From positions 2,501 to 66,500 of the forward strand of contig NZ_CP072347.1 of the NCBI RefSeq assembly GCF_018127925.1: DNA of 64,000 nucleotides. Direction: 5' to 3'. Positions 37,807 to 48,374 of this stretch are shown piece by piece. This stretch comes from Prevotella melaninogenica. Lineage in GTDB: Bacteria > Bacteroidota > Bacteroidia > Bacteroidales > Bacteroidaceae. The first letter of the stretch is position 1; each line of letters begins with the position of its first letter. Position numbers and translations under genes: made by a program. A model generated the notes under the pieces. That model was not told the origin of the DNA and ran no database searches. It was given only the letters and a program-made list of their open reading frames with translations.

Positions 37807-39507
37807 CTAAATCTGGCAGAAGAATAGTACAATTACCTGCGCGAGGAAGATTCGAAGGAACATACTGAGCGGATAAACTGTTGAGTAACCTATAGCTGGA
37901 GCCTCACCTGCACAGATAGAGTTAGCATAAGCCAAGGCTGGTGGGTCGGTATAGGTTCCGGCAAGCATACCCATAATTGTGAAGTAATTGAACTTATACT
38001 TCAAACGAGCAATAGTGCCGACAATAAGGATTGGAACAATCGTTATGATAAAACCTGTGTACACATACTTCAATCCGTCACCCTGTACTACAGTGTCCCA
38101 GAAGGTTGCTCCTGCCTTGATACCTACAGAAGCCAAGAAGAGTGCCAAACCAATTTCACGGAGCATCATATTCGCTGACGTTGTAGTATAGGTCACAAGT
38201 CCCATTCGATAACCAAAACGACCAATAAGAATAGCGATAACCAACGGACCACCTGCAAGACCGAGTTTCATTGGTACAGGCATGTGAGGAATCGCAATTG
38301 GCAACGTACCGAAGATGATACCGACGATGATACCAACGAAGATGGTTGCAATATTTGGTGCGTTAAGGCGCTTTTCAGAGTTACCCATCATAGAAGCAAC
38401 GCGGTTTACGTTCTCTTCTGGACCAACAACCATGATACGGTCACCCACGATAAAACGGTGATTGCGACCAGCAAAGAGGTCCATACCCTGACGGCTGATA
38501 CGTGTTACGTTCACGCCATATACTGAACGGAAATGCATATCGCCCAAAGTCTTTCCGTTAATCTTGCTATTGGTGATAACAATACGACGGCTAACCAACT
38601 GTTGTGGCTGGTCTTCCTCGTGCCAGTCTACTTCAATCTCTGGACCGATGAAAGCACGGATAGCAGCTGCGTCACCCTCTGCACTGACAACGAGAATCTC
38701 ATCGCCTAACTCAAAAATATTATCTAAGGTAGGAACAGACAATACACCTTCGTGCATAAGACGTGTACAAACGAAGTCACGATTAAGGAATTCTGATATT
38801 TCTTCGAGCTTACGACCTGCGATATACGCATTTTGTACCTTCAAATACATTGTGTAAGGCTTTGCATGAGGATTCTCAGCTTCTTCCTCATTCAGCTTTT
38901 CATTCTCCTCTTGAAGGTTTACCTTGCAGATATAACGGATAGCAATCGTCGCACTGATTATACCAACCACACCCAAAGGATAAGCACAAGCATAACCAGA
39001 AGCGATGTCGAAGTCCATGCCATTCTTGAAGACACTGTGGAGTGCTTCATTCGCAGCACCAAGACCAGGAGTGTTCGTCACAGCACCATAGAGCGTGCCG
39101 ACCATCATAGGAAGATTTGTCTTGTCCTGCGTGTCAAAGAAAATGTAGTAACAAGCAAACATCACAAGGACGTTGAGCAGGATTGCCACCGTCGAAAGAA
39201 TGTTCAACTTCAGACCACCTTTACCGAAACTTTCAAAGAAGCCTGGTCCGACTTGCAGACCAATCATAAAGACGAAAAGAATCAATCCAAAGTCTTGTAC
39301 AAAGGTCAATACGGGGATAGGTCCTGTAAATTTAATGTGACCAGCAAGAATGCCCACAAACAACACAAAGGTAACGCCAAGCGAAATACCTCCAATTTTA
39401 ATTTTGCCAAGGTAGATACCCAAGGCAATGACAATAGAATACAATAGCATAATATGGGCTACCGTATCCTGTTTCGCTGCCGAAAAAATATCAATTAACC
39501 AGTCCAT
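37807..39507 (-). CDS. Putative AspT/YidE-type transporter with TrkA-C domains
   Basis: A 566-residue inner-membrane protein. About five membrane helices (residues 15-190, with [17 protein letters not shown]) are followed by two cytoplasmic TrkA-C (RCK-C) domains (about 205-375, [20 protein letters not shown]) and a second membrane block with the related motif [12 protein letters not shown] near the C-terminus. This duplicated layout is that of the aspartate:alanine exchanger superfamily (AspT, YidE, YbjL). Substrate unknown; small carboxylates or amino acids are plausible. Monocistronic, with TATCTTTG (complement 39527-39534) upstream and a terminator downstream. Confidence 0.88.
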   Translation of the reverse strand: MDWLIDIFSAAKQDTVAHIMLLYSIVIALGIYLGKIKIGGISLGVTFVLFVGILAGHIKFTGPIPVLTFVQDFGLILFVFMIGLQVGPGFFESFGKGGLKLNILSTVAILLNVLVMFACYYIFFDTQDKTNLPMMVGTLYGAVTNTPGLGAANEALHSVFKNGMDFDIASGYACAYPLGVVGIISATIAIRYICKVNLQEENEKLNEEEAENPHAKPYTMYLKVQNAYIAGRKLEEISEFLNRDFVCTRLMHEGVLSVPTLDNIFELGDEILVVSAEGDAAAIRAFIGPEIEVDWHEEDQPQQLVSRRIVITNSKINGKTLGDMHFRSVYGVNVTRISRQGMDLFAGRNHRFIVGDRIMVVGPEENVNRVASMMGNSEKRLNAPNIATIFVGIIVGIIFGTLPIAIPHMPVPMKLGLAGGPLVIAILIGRFGYRMGLVTYTTTSANMMLREIGLALFLASVGIKAGATFWDTVVQGDGLKYVYTGFIITIVPILIVGTIARLKYKFNYFTIMGMLAGTYTDPPALAYANSICAGEAPAIGYSTVYPLSMFLRIFLAQVIVLFFCQI

Positions 39508-39526
39508 AAGTATTATTTAGTGTGTG

Positions 39527-39534
39527 CAAAGATA
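39527..39534 (-). promoter_or_regulatory. -7 promoter element for the AspT/YidE-type gene
   Basis: The minus strand reads TATCTTTG about 20 nt upstream of the start codon, giving a very short leader. Confidence 0.55.
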
Positions 39535-39870
39535 AGGATTAAAAGGCATATAATCTAATCTTTTATGACGAATTTTAACCATGTGTCTGTTTTTGTATAC
39601 GTTACTTTCTTATTTACCTATGTAAAAACTGTTCGTAAGATGTTATTGAGCCTTCGGGATTATGAAATGATGAGATATTCTTTTCAATGTAGACAAATAA
39701 AGATGAAAGGCATTGTAGTATAATAACCTATGAGAGATTAAGATAGCCAAAGAAGTAATTGTCTACTTTCATCTTCATGCTAAGGACCTCTAAATCTTTT
39801 TTGTTGCTATTCTGGACATGACCTATTCTATTCATTCTAATGATTATAAAGTCCCTCTCCTACTCTCATC

Positions 39871-39942
39871 ACCTAACGTGTCGATGCTTAGCACACATCG
39901 TGCTGATGGTGAGCACCAATGGTGTTAGGTGCTAAAAGATTG
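39871..39942. repeat. GCACC-GGTGC palindrome pair, locus 2
   Basis: GCACACATCGTG (39891) and GCACCAATGGTG (39913) are exactly 22 bp apart, within ACGTGTCGATGCTTA and TTAGGTGCTAA flanks. The same design is seen at 16433 and 48375. The rest of the 39508-39960 gap is AT-rich and empty. Confidence 0.7.
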
Positions 39943-39960
39943 CGATAAGGCTACATAAAT

Positions 39961-40012
39961 AAAAGAATCCCCTTGTTTGTTGCCGAATAAGTATTCTACA
40001 ACAAACAAGGGG
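39961..40012 (-). terminator. Rho-independent terminator of the type IX cargo operon
   Basis: CCCCTTGTTTGTTG (39969-39982) and CAACAAACAAGGGG (39999-40012) are a perfect 14-bp inverted pair; on the minus strand the stem is followed by ATTCTTTTATTT. It ends the LRR gene transcript. Confidence 0.85.
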
Positions 40013-40036
40013 AATGACTATTTACTAACTACTAAT

Positions 40037-43000
40037 TTACTTTACGCTAATCTTTGCTGCCTTGTTTCCTACACGTACGATGTAGGTACCACGAGCAAGA
40101 GAGATGCGTGTGCTATCGTCAGCAACCTTACCTTGGTAAACGAGTTTACCATCGATTGAGTAGATAGCTGTTGTAGCATTCTTTGCACCAAGGATATTAA
40201 CAGCACCATCGAAGAACTGAATCTTAACATCCTTATCAGCTGTAACAGCATCAATGCCTGTTGGGTCAGGTGTAAACGCGATGTAGTTTGTATAGATAAG
40301 TGCATTAGGGAAGTTATCGTTCGACATCACACAAACAAGGTTGGTGATAGGCTGAGTGAGCTTCAATGTAGTTACACCATTCTCAACGGTATACTCATCA
40401 TTGACCTCTAACTTCTCACCTTGTAACTCGCCATCTTTATAGGTCACATTACCGATGAACCAGTGGTAGGTTGTCATCTCACCGCCAACGACAGCTTCAG
40501 AACTGAGGTCAACCTTACCATCAACGCACTTAACATCGATTGGTGCCTGAAGGTTGTAAGAGTATCTATCAAATCGTTTGCCGTTATTGCTTGGCAATGG
40601 CATTGTAGAGAACTTCAGACGGTTGCCAACAACGTTGAGAACTCTAAGGTTGGTATTCTTTGATACGTCAACCTTTGTCAGCTTATTAGCATTCAACCAC
40701 AACTGCTCTAACTGAGGAAGTTTGTCGAGTGACACGCTTTCGAGGTCGTTATCGCTCAAGTCAAGGTTCCAAAGCTTAGGGTTGTCAAGCTTGATTTCCT
40801 TCATCTTATTGCTTGAGAGATAAGCAATACCAAGGTTTGGTGCCTTTGATAAGTCGAAGTTCTTAATCTTATTACCCGTTAACGAGATAAAATTAAGTTT
40901 TGGGAAAGCTGACAAATCAATGTCAGTCAACTCATTTGCTTCAAGGTTCAAATCAGTAAGATTTGGTGCTGCAGGGAGCTTAACAGATGTCAGCCCTGCA
41001 TGAGTTATAGAAATGAGCTTTGCCTCCTTCAAACCAGTGAGGTCTACATCAGTCATATTAACGTTTGAAACACTGAAGACTTTCACCTTATCATCAGCCT
41101 CAGCAACAAGCACACGTACCTTTGTATTCGGCTTTGACTTAGCTCGGAAGATCTTGTAAGTCTCTCCAAGTGTATACTGTGTAACATTACCATTGCCGCC
41201 CCACTCGAAGTAAACAGACTTACCAGGAACATAGCTTGCAAGAGACAATACTACGCTATCGGTCTGGTTGACAGTAGTAAATGATGCTAACTCATATTTA
41301 GGGAAGGCAATAGGATGAACATAAGTAGTCTTAAAGACATTCTTTCCGTCGAAATCAGGATAAGCAGGATGTCTCATCTCACAATAGATAGAGTCGAGCG
41401 CAAGGTTGGTGAACTTAGCTGAACCATTGGTAATGGTATAGTCTGTACCCAACTGTAACGGTGTACCATCTTTCTTCTTCCATACAAAGTTAGTTGTTGA
41501 ACCATCCTTTGTTATATACTGCTCAGAGAGGTCGATACCTGGTGAAGAGGTTGAAATCTGCAGTACATGCTGTGGTGCATAGATAAAATTGCCACGAGTC
41601 AGACCGAAGTCGTTAGGCATATTAGCCAATGTGAAGTAGTTACCACTAACATTCAACTTCTTAACTGGTGCTACAGGTGGAATCTTCACCTCAGTAAGTT
41701 CGTTGTTTGCCACATTGATATCCTCTATAAGTTCGCTGTGGTTGAGGAGAAGACGAGTGAACTTATTGTAAGAGATATCAAGCATACGCAAGTTGTCGGC
41801 ATCCTTAAGATCCAACTTATTCAGTTTGTTATGACTTACGTTCAGCTTAGTTACGCCATAGATGCTATGGAAGAGCAATGAGTCAACTTGGTTATGACTA
41901 ATGTTGATATCAGTCAACTTACTCTTATTAAAATAAGAAGATGGACCACGAAGATCAACACGATTTAGCTGATTATGAGAGAGGTCGAGCTTCTCAAGCT
42001 TATTGTTGTAAGAGAGGTCAATAGTAGTAAGACCTGCATTCTTCAACGTCAATATGCGAAGTTCTGTAAGTGCAGAGAGGTCGATGTTATCAATGTATTG
42101 ACCATCAGACTCAAGACTTGTTACGTACTTATCTTGTGGAACATATATAATAATGTTACCTGCGCCTGTACGTGTAGTAGCAATATTTGCTGTAGCAGGA
42201 CGCTCTTCCTTAATCTGGAATGGCTTTGTTTCTCCATCACCTAAGTCAACCTTTACTGTTACAGGATTAGCTGCTGTAGCACCAAGGATACCCACTGACA
42301 TGTTAACAGGAGAACCCTCTGATCCAAGACTTGACATTTCAACAGCCTTCACATCCTTACCGAACTCGGCAACAGTCTTCACACGGAAGTTCTCTGTGCG
42401 GATAGGATAGTCTCTGAGTCGGCTATTAGTGAACTGAACAAAGACCTCTTCATCAAGAGCTTTCTTCAAAGTAACCTTACCTTTCTCGTAAGAATAATAG
42501 CTGTCATCTAACTCTACTGGCTTTGTTGGGTCAGCCTTTGGAACACGATAGAGTCTTGCCTGAGTTGTTGTATTTGCACGAAGCACACGCTTGCTAAGGT
42601 CGATAACATCACCTACCTTATATGTATCGTTCAGCTCCATAGGGTTTTGCTCGTGGTAATACTCAAACCAGTTGCCTGGCTCTGGCAGTGTAGCAAAGTC
42701 CATATAGTTATAACGTACGTTGACACTATAGAGTGCAGGGTTCTGACTAACGTCGAGCTTTCTCAAGAGGTTACGGTCACAAGAGAGTGTAAAGAGCTTT
42801 GGATTGCTTCTTAAATCAAGTTCCTTCAAGTTATTACCACCACAATAGAAGTAGTAAAGTTCAGGACAATGAGATACATCAATGGTCTCAAACTTCACGT
42901 CAGTATTGACAGTTCCAGAAGAGTGAGAGATATAGAGCTGTGTAATCTTAGGGTTATGACTGAGATCAAGTGTCTTTACACGAGAGTCACCCACGTTGAG

Positions 43001-43750
43001 AATCTGCAATTCTGGATTCTTTGAGAGGTCTACACTTTCAACACTTGTCATGTCAAGACTCAAACGCTGCAGATATGGACAGCCTGTTGGATCTGCTATC
43101 TTGAGACTGATAGTGTGGTAAGCATCAAACGAACGGAGATTAGGGAAGTTCTTCAGTGTGAAGTTTGGAGAGATATGTCCAATCTGTGGAACCTCCAACA
43201 CCATAAGATTAGGCATACGACCAATCATCAATGGAGTTGTAGCAGAGAAAGGATTATCCTGTAAATAGATAATGTTCAGACTCTGTAAACGGTCTATGTT
43301 GAGTGACTTTAAGTTGTTATGCTCTAAGTTCAAGACTTGGAGTTTCAAGTTGTCATTAAACTGAATTTGGTCGATCTCGTTACCAGAAGCATTGAAGAAA
43401 TAGAGGTCGTCTGGGTCACCAGAAATCGTTACCCAGCCTGCATCTGTCACAGCACTTGTACAGAGAGTACCCTTAATGGTCTGTTCACCATTATCATTCT
43501 CAACAATAGCTTTCTTAATCTCAACTTCGGTATCACCAGAACCATAGTCGATAGAAACATCGGCCTTGTCAGATTTAGAGCCCAACACAAAAGAAACCTG
43601 TGCTGCCACACCAGATTTTTTTGCCTTTTCAGGCACATTGGTGTGGAATCGAATCAAAACTTCGTCTTGCGCATGGGCAGCAAGCGAACTCCACAACATA
43701 GCCATCACTAAGAGGAGGAATGATGGAAAAAAAGTAAATTTGTGCTTCAT
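40037..43750 (-). CDS. Internalin-like leucine-rich-repeat protein secreted by the type IX system
   Basis: 1,237 residues. Signal peptide about 1-28 (ending LAAHAQ). Three modules repeat: a beta-sandwich-like head (such as VKVDLGDGETKPFQI or VYFEWGGNGNVTQYTLG), a run of about 20-22-residue LRRs (such as LTELRILTLKNAGLTTIDLS) and a cap ending in a proline-aromatic linker; LRR blocks lie at about 125-345, 540-690 and 930-1065. The last 75 residues (DGAVNILGAKNATTAIYSID to YIVRVGNKAAKISVK) are a type A T9SS sorting domain. It would be surface-attached, likely for adhesion. It is the last gene of a three-gene cargo operon, 116 bases after the S8 gene. Confidence 0.88.
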   Translation of the reverse strand: MKHKFTFFPSFLLLVMAMLWSSLAAHAQDEVLIRFHTNVPEKAKKSGVAAQVSFVLGSKSDKADVSIDYGSGDTEVEIKKAIVENDNGEQTIKGTLCTSAVTDAGWVTISGDPDDLYFFNASGNEIDQIQFNDNLKLQVLNLEHNNLKSLNIDRLQSLNIIYLQDNPFSATTPLMIGRMPNLMVLEVPQIGHISPNFTLKNFPNLRSFDAYHTISLKIADPTGCPYLQRLSLDMTSVESVDLSKNPELQILNVGDSRVKTLDLSHNPKITQLYISHSSGTVNTDVKFETIDVSHCPELYYFYCGGNNLKELDLRSNPKLFTLSCDRNLLRKLDVSQNPALYSVNVRYNYMDFATLPEPGNWFEYYHEQNPMELNDTYKVGDVIDLSKRVLRANTTTQARLYRVPKADPTKPVELDDSYYSYEKGKVTLKKALDEEVFVQFTNSRLRDYPIRTENFRVKTVAEFGKDVKAVEMSSLGSEGSPVNMSVGILGATAANPVTVKVDLGDGETKPFQIKEERPATANIATTRTGAGNIIIYVPQDKYVTSLESDGQYIDNIDLSALTELRILTLKNAGLTTIDLSYNNKLEKLDLSHNQLNRVDLRGPSSYFNKSKLTDINISHNQVDSLLFHSIYGVTKLNVSHNKLNKLDLKDADNLRMLDISYNKFTRLLLNHSELIEDINVANNELTEVKIPPVAPVKKLNVSGNYFTLANMPNDFGLTRGNFIYAPQHVLQISTSSPGIDLSEQYITKDGSTTNFVWKKKDGTPLQLGTDYTITNGSAKFTNLALDSIYCEMRHPAYPDFDGKNVFKTTYVHPIAFPKYELASFTTVNQTDSVVLSLASYVPGKSVYFEWGGNGNVTQYTLGETYKIFRAKSKPNTKVRVLVAEADDKVKVFSVSNVNMTDVDLTGLKEAKLISITHAGLTSVKLPAAPNLTDLNLEANELTDIDLSAFPKLNFISLTGNKIKNFDLSKAPNLGIAYLSSNKMKEIKLDNPKLWNLDLSDNDLESVSLDKLPQLEQLWLNANKLTKVDVSKNTNLRVLNVVGNRLKFSTMPLPSNNGKRFDRYSYNLQAPIDVKCVDGKVDLSSEAVVGGEMTTYHWFIGNVTYKDGELQGEKLEVNDEYTVENGVTTLKLTQPITNLVCVMSNDNFPNALIYTNYIAFTPDPTGIDAVTADKDVKIQFFDGAVNILGAKNATTAIYSIDGKLVYQGKVADDSTRISLARGTYIVRVGNKAAKISVK

Positions 43751-43803
43751 ATAAATATAAATATTATTGTGTTCTGATTTTATAGCTTATGTTTACTTAT
43801 CGT

Positions 43804-43844
43804 ATTCCCAAAGGTTAGGAGTGTTAGTCCTATCCTTTGGGAAT
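43804..43844 (-). terminator. Intergenic stem-loop between the S8 protease and LRR genes
   Basis: ATTCCCAAAGG with an internal TTAGGA pairs with TCCTATCCTTTGGGAAT (one two-base bulge pair). No T-run follows on the minus strand, so it is more likely a partial terminator or an RNA-processing or stability hairpin that sets the LRR gene level. Confidence 0.5.
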
Positions 43845-43866
43845 ATTATTCGATGTGTATCAAGTC

Positions 43867-46245
43867 TTAATAGATAACGATACGTTGTGCCTTACCGCCA
43901 TTTACTTGAATCAAGTAAACGCCCTTGTTCCATGAAGAAGCATTAACGTTAAGTTCGTCACCTTGTGCAGAGAGCGAGTGAACTAACTGTCCGCTGAGTG
44001 AGTAAGCACGTAGATTCAGCTGCTTTGCACCAGCAAGGAAGGCTGAGAAAGAGCGTTCGCCAGTCATTGTGATGACAGGTACTGCTTGACTCTCAGCGTA
44101 TCTTACGCCATTAATACCATTGGTTTCCTTTTCTTTTAGTACCTGCTTCAAACCTGCGTAAGCGTCAAACTTACCTGCACCCCACTGTACTGGGTCGCCC
44201 GTATTAGTAACATACTTATCCTTACGAGCGGTCTGCTGGATGATACGGACTACGTCCTTGACTGTCAAATTAGGGTTGGCTTCAAGCCAGAGGGCAATAG
44301 CACCAGCCACAACAGGCGTAGCCATAGATGTACCGAGTGATTGATGCCAGTAGTATTTCTTACCACCTTTCTCCAATCTACCCTGCAATGCCATGTCACT
44401 ATATCCTAACTCTTGATTCTCTACAGCGTATGTATTGACAGAAGAGATGATAGATGCACCTGGAGCACATACGTGTGGAAGGTTTCTACCATCGGCTAAT
44501 GTACCGAAAGAAGAGAAGCGTGAAGCCTCACCTTCAGGGAAGTCATCTTCGTCACCTCGCTTGTTGTAACCATAAACAAAGCCGTCGAGAGATGACCAGT
44601 GGTTGCGTACATTGTAGCTACCAACAGTAACGATGTTTGCAGCACATGCCATATCGCTGATAGAACCATTGCGTGTTCCGCTTACGAAACCCTCCTGCTT
44701 GTTACTATCGAAGTAGATAAACTGTGCATCGCTATAAACTTCAACACGCTGTCCAGGCTTCTTACTCTTTATTTCCAACGCCAGTTTATAGTGCCCATCC
44801 TGATTTTCTTTCTGGTTATCACTGGTCATTATCTGCGCCATAGCATAGTAACGGCCCGTTTCAGCATCTATAGCAGAAGCTGCTGTGACGTAACCATCAA
44901 ACGCTTTCGCAAAGTTTGGGTCAATCACAGCGCCTGACATTGAATAGTCATTACCACCTGATGCATAGGTCACAGGTTGACCATTTGTATTCTTTAAAAT
45001 AGGAATTCTGGCTACAGCACGATTACGACGATTTGCATTAGTAACAACGATTTGTAACTCGAATTCTGTAGAGTCATTACTATAAGCTGCTATCTGTCCG
45101 TTACGAAGATTAAAGTAGGTCTTACCTCCAGAACGCAAAGTATCTGGCTGCATTGGCGTGAGAAAAGTCTTAACTATCTCTCCCGCATCCTTAAAATCCT
45201 TCTTTAATGCGATGCCCATGTTCGCTTCGTTACCTGCAGCAACACAGATAATAGCGTGTTTTCCTTCCTCTGCAAGGAAACGATTCATTACACTTGTAGA
45301 GTCGTGTACACCAATGTTACTACCTAATGAAAGGTTGATAACACATGGCTTTGGCTTCTTTCCTGATAGTAGTGAATACTGTACGACATCATCAACACCA
45401 AATGCAATATACTGGTCACGCAAATCACCGCACGAAGCAACAAGCTCTGACTCTGTCGCACAACCATAGAAAGGATTAGGACCAATCACCTTATAAGACC
45501 TGTCGTTATCGTTAGTCTTAGCATAGGTGATATCGCCTTTATATCCACCTGCCATGATTCCAGTAGTGTGAGTACCATGGAACGTAGTGTAGGAATCGGT
45601 CGTAAAGTCCTCAATAGCGTATGCATTATCACGGTTAGTCATGGTGTCAAGCACGGCACGAGGGTAATAGTTATCAAATTGATAACCATCCTTATTCGAC
45701 TGACTGGCTGTGATCTTACTGATATAACCGAAACGTGTGCTGCCGTCTGGCTTGAGGAAGTTGATATGGTTAGGGTCAATACCACCATCAACAATACCCG
45801 TTACAACGCCTTTACCAGTGTAAGCCTGTGGGAGATCGAGACCTTGGTGAATCTTATCCACACCAATCTCCTTACGAACGACATCCATCTTCTGATAGAC
45901 ACGACGTGGGAGTTCCATACGACGAACGCACTTCAAGTCTGCAATACGCTCAATGTCTTTTATTGGAGCTACGACAATGGCAATATTACCACGTACTCGC
46001 AGCACCCTTACTCCTTGTGCCTCTAAGTCTGCACGGCCGTTCTGATCCTTCAGTTCGACCATTGCCATTGTGTTCTCTGGTACACTTTTTGGACGTTCAA
46101 ACGAACGTGTACGACTGTTGTAGGTAGGAATGGAAGTGTTACGGAGTTTGAACAGTTCCAACTGACTTTGTAGGTCAATCTTCGACTGACCGTAAGCTAA
46201 TCCTACCGAACATAAACAAAATACAGTGAGTAGAATTTTTCTCAT
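43867..46245 (-). CDS. Subtilisin-like S8 serine protease with T9SS sorting domain
   Basis: 792 residues. Signal peptide about 1-20 (ending LAYGQ), a propeptide-like stretch to about 130, then the peptidase with catalytic Asp153 (GIVDGGIDPNH), His223 (FHGTHTTGIMAG) and Ser640 (GTSMATPVVAG). A large insert lies between His and Ser (about 330-560). The last 80 residues (SFSAFLAGAKQLNLRAYSLS to KAQRIVIY) form a T9SS type A sorting domain. It would be a cell-surface or released protease. Its ATG overlaps the upstream gene's stop (ATGA at 46242-46245), implying coupled translation. Confidence 0.92.
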   Translation of the reverse strand: MRKILLTVFCLCSVGLAYGQSKIDLQSQLELFKLRNTSIPTYNSRTRSFERPKSVPENTMAMVELKDQNGRADLEAQGVRVLRVRGNIAIVVAPIKDIERIADLKCVRRMELPRRVYQKMDVVRKEIGVDKIHQGLDLPQAYTGKGVVTGIVDGGIDPNHINFLKPDGSTRFGYISKITASQSNKDGYQFDNYYPRAVLDTMTNRDNAYAIEDFTTDSYTTFHGTHTTGIMAGGYKGDITYAKTNDNDRSYKVIGPNPFYGCATESELVASCGDLRDQYIAFGVDDVVQYSLLSGKKPKPCVINLSLGSNIGVHDSTSVMNRFLAEEGKHAIICVAAGNEANMGIALKKDFKDAGEIVKTFLTPMQPDTLRSGGKTYFNLRNGQIAAYSNDSTEFELQIVVTNANRRNRAVARIPILKNTNGQPVTYASGGNDYSMSGAVIDPNFAKAFDGYVTAASAIDAETGRYYAMAQIMTSDNQKENQDGHYKLALEIKSKKPGQRVEVYSDAQFIYFDSNKQEGFVSGTRNGSISDMACAANIVTVGSYNVRNHWSSLDGFVYGYNKRGDEDDFPEGEASRFSSFGTLADGRNLPHVCAPGASIISSVNTYAVENQELGYSDMALQGRLEKGGKKYYWHQSLGTSMATPVVAGAIALWLEANPNLTVKDVVRIIQQTARKDKYVTNTGDPVQWGAGKFDAYAGLKQVLKEKETNGINGVRYAESQAVPVITMTGERSFSAFLAGAKQLNLRAYSLSGQLVHSLSAQGDELNVNASSWNKGVYLIQVNGGKAQRIVIY

Positions 46246-47843
46246 CGCTTGTTGACTATAAATTTTTTACCGTTAATAATATATACTCCATTAGGCAGTT
46301 GTGTGTCTTCTATGCGCTTCCCATCAAGACGATAGACTACAGCCTTGCCTTGCTTTACAGACTCTATGGCTTCAATGCCATTTGTTTCGCCCTTGAGAAG
46401 GACCTCCAGACGGTCGCCATTCTTCAAATCAAACTCAAAGCTTGTGCCGCCAGGATAAGATGGGTTAAGTTTCGTTCCATTGAGTTTAACCACCATCTTA
46501 CTCAAGTCGTTGCCGTATGCACCAAGCATGAAGTGATGATCGTCGGCTGAGAACATAACAGTGTTTTCGCCTGTCTGCATCTTTACCGTTGAGTGATCAG
46601 AGCGGTAGAAGTTGAATCCATAGTTCGCAAGGCTGATGTCGTCAATGAAAACCGTTGCCTTTTGGTCGCGTACAATGGCTGATGTCTTAACCTCAATCGT
46701 CATACCATCGGTTAATCTTATCTCGTATGCTCCTTCGTAATTGGCGGTTACGGGATTTCCATTTACCTTCAGTGATTCAACCTTACAACCGCTGTTTGGC
46801 TTTATTTGGATAACGTTGTTCTTCTCGCCTAACTCAATATTATTACTGCCATTCTGTAGCGTTATCACCTTATTATTATAGCTTTGTCCCTCATAAGCGG
46901 TAATATTTGCTGCGTTATCAACAGTCAACACAGCCTTTACAGTAGCATATTTATGTGCTTGAATATCAAAGACAAGATTGTCCTTCACGTAACATTCGTA
47001 GTTACCATATATCGTAACGGCAGTTCCATTGACCTTAAAAGCATCTAAGGCATAGTTACTTTGGTCGAAAGTTAATGACAATTTTGTTCCAGCTTTCAGC
47101 TTGAAATCAGCGTCATTGTAGTTCTTAACTTCCACACCATCAGCCATTACCTTTGAGATAACACCCTTCGCAGCCTCGTTAGAAAAGTTGAACTTCACTG
47201 GATAAGATACGTCTGGATAATCGGCTTTAATATCTACAACACAGCCTGCAGTCAACGTTACAAAGTATTGACCGCCTGAAGAAGCTACGTCATTACCGTC
47301 GATGGTCACTTTATATATAGGGGCATCGCCATAATTAGCATTGGTAATTACAAGCGTTTTCTCGGTATTAGGAATCCATTTAACCGTGTTTTCACCATTT
47401 TGCAACGCTACCGACGTGTGTGATTCATAGCGAGATACCCTCACTTTTGAGGCATTATCAACGTTTACAGTACATGAACCAGTGCGAGCAGCAGCTAAAT
47501 CAGCACTTTTAACAGTGAAGAGCTTATTATTGTCTGCATCCGAAACATAGATGTTGCAACTGGTTAGATTATTAATAGTCTGTGGTGCAGAGTTGTCATC
47601 ATCAATCGTCTTGAGAACGCTCTTTAAGTAATAACCCTGTTTCGCCTCAATGGTTAAGGCACCATATTGAGGCACAGTTATTTCATTTGTTCCGTTAGCA
47701 AGATTGACAACGGGCATGTAATTTACTTTGACAGAAACTCTGTTGATATCATCAACTTTGACTTTTACAGTAGTGTCAGCCTTTACGTTTACTGACGAGA
47801 ACGCCAGTAGCATTAAGAAAATAAAATAGTAAACCTGCTTCAT
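46242..47843 (-). CDS. Secreted four-repeat protein with T9SS sorting domain
   Basis: 533 residues from ATG 47843 (MKQVYYFIFLMLLAFSSVNV); an upstream ATG adds eight residues. After the signal peptide there are about four related beta-rich repeats of about 110-130 residues, each opening with a V-x-V-D-x-x-x-x-V strand (VKVKVDDINRVSVKVN, CTVNVDNASKVRVSR, AVLTVDNAANITAYEG, ATVFIDDISLANYGF) and containing N-G-x-N/E-T/N-x-I/V. The C-terminal 45 residues (GIEAIESVKQGKAVVYRLDG to KKFIVNKR) look like a T9SS sorting domain. Function unknown; it is the first gene of the cargo operon and overlaps the S8 protease gene, so it may be its partner or inhibitor (speculation). Confidence 0.75.
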   Translation of the reverse strand: MKQVYYFIFLMLLAFSSVNVKADTTVKVKVDDINRVSVKVNYMPVVNLANGTNEITVPQYGALTIEAKQGYYLKSVLKTIDDDNSAPQTINNLTSCNIYVSDADNNKLFTVKSADLAAARTGSCTVNVDNASKVRVSRYESHTSVALQNGENTVKWIPNTEKTLVITNANYGDAPIYKVTIDGNDVASSGGQYFVTLTAGCVVDIKADYPDVSYPVKFNFSNEAAKGVISKVMADGVEVKNYNDADFKLKAGTKLSLTFDQSNYALDAFKVNGTAVTIYGNYECYVKDNLVFDIQAHKYATVKAVLTVDNAANITAYEGQSYNNKVITLQNGSNNIELGEKNNVIQIKPNSGCKVESLKVNGNPVTANYEGAYEIRLTDGMTIEVKTSAIVRDQKATVFIDDISLANYGFNFYRSDHSTVKMQTGENTVMFSADDHHFMLGAYGNDLSKMVVKLNGTKLNPSYPGGTSFEFDLKNGDRLEVLLKGETNGIEAIESVKQGKAVVYRLDGKRIEDTQLPNGVYIINGKKFIVNKR

Positions 47844-47979
47844 ATATACATATTTATTAGTGACCAAATATCAGATGCAACTCTTATCTCTATGGTATCT
47901 TAACTCTTATTTGAAGAGTTTTTTAGACGAATGATGAGTAAATACTCTTACAGGTTATTCGTTCTATAACATATCTGGT

Positions 47980-48107
47980 GCAAATATAAATATTATTTAT
48001 AAAAGAAGCAATCTTTTTTCGATTAAAATTATACTTTAAATCATAAAATGTATTATTAATTTCTATTTCAAACAAAAGAGTACATAAAACACTTATAATT
48101 ATAAAAA
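47980..48107 (-). promoter_or_regulatory. Promoter of the type IX cargo operon and conserved upstream block
   Basis: TATATTTG (complement 47981-47988) and TTGC (complement 48008-48011) are spaced by 19 bp on the minus strand. The whole block aligns with 36597-36722 upstream of SusC, and 48073-48105 is identical to 36690-36722. Confidence 0.7.
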
Positions 48108-48374
48108 CCTCGTAGTTTGTAAGCTACAAAAGGGTTGAGCAGATATTTAGATAAAAGAGAACGGGATGTGGTTGTAAAAAGGACACATTTGAATATGTAA
48201 ATAAGTAGACAAAAGTATACGACATTAGTTTAAGAAAATAAAAGATATTAGAAAACGAAGTAAACAAGAAGAATTATACATATTGTGGTCTAATGACCGA
48301 TTTGGGTTAAATAGTATGACCCATTTCTTACAACAAATTAAACTCAAATCGCTAATATATTACAACGTAATTAG

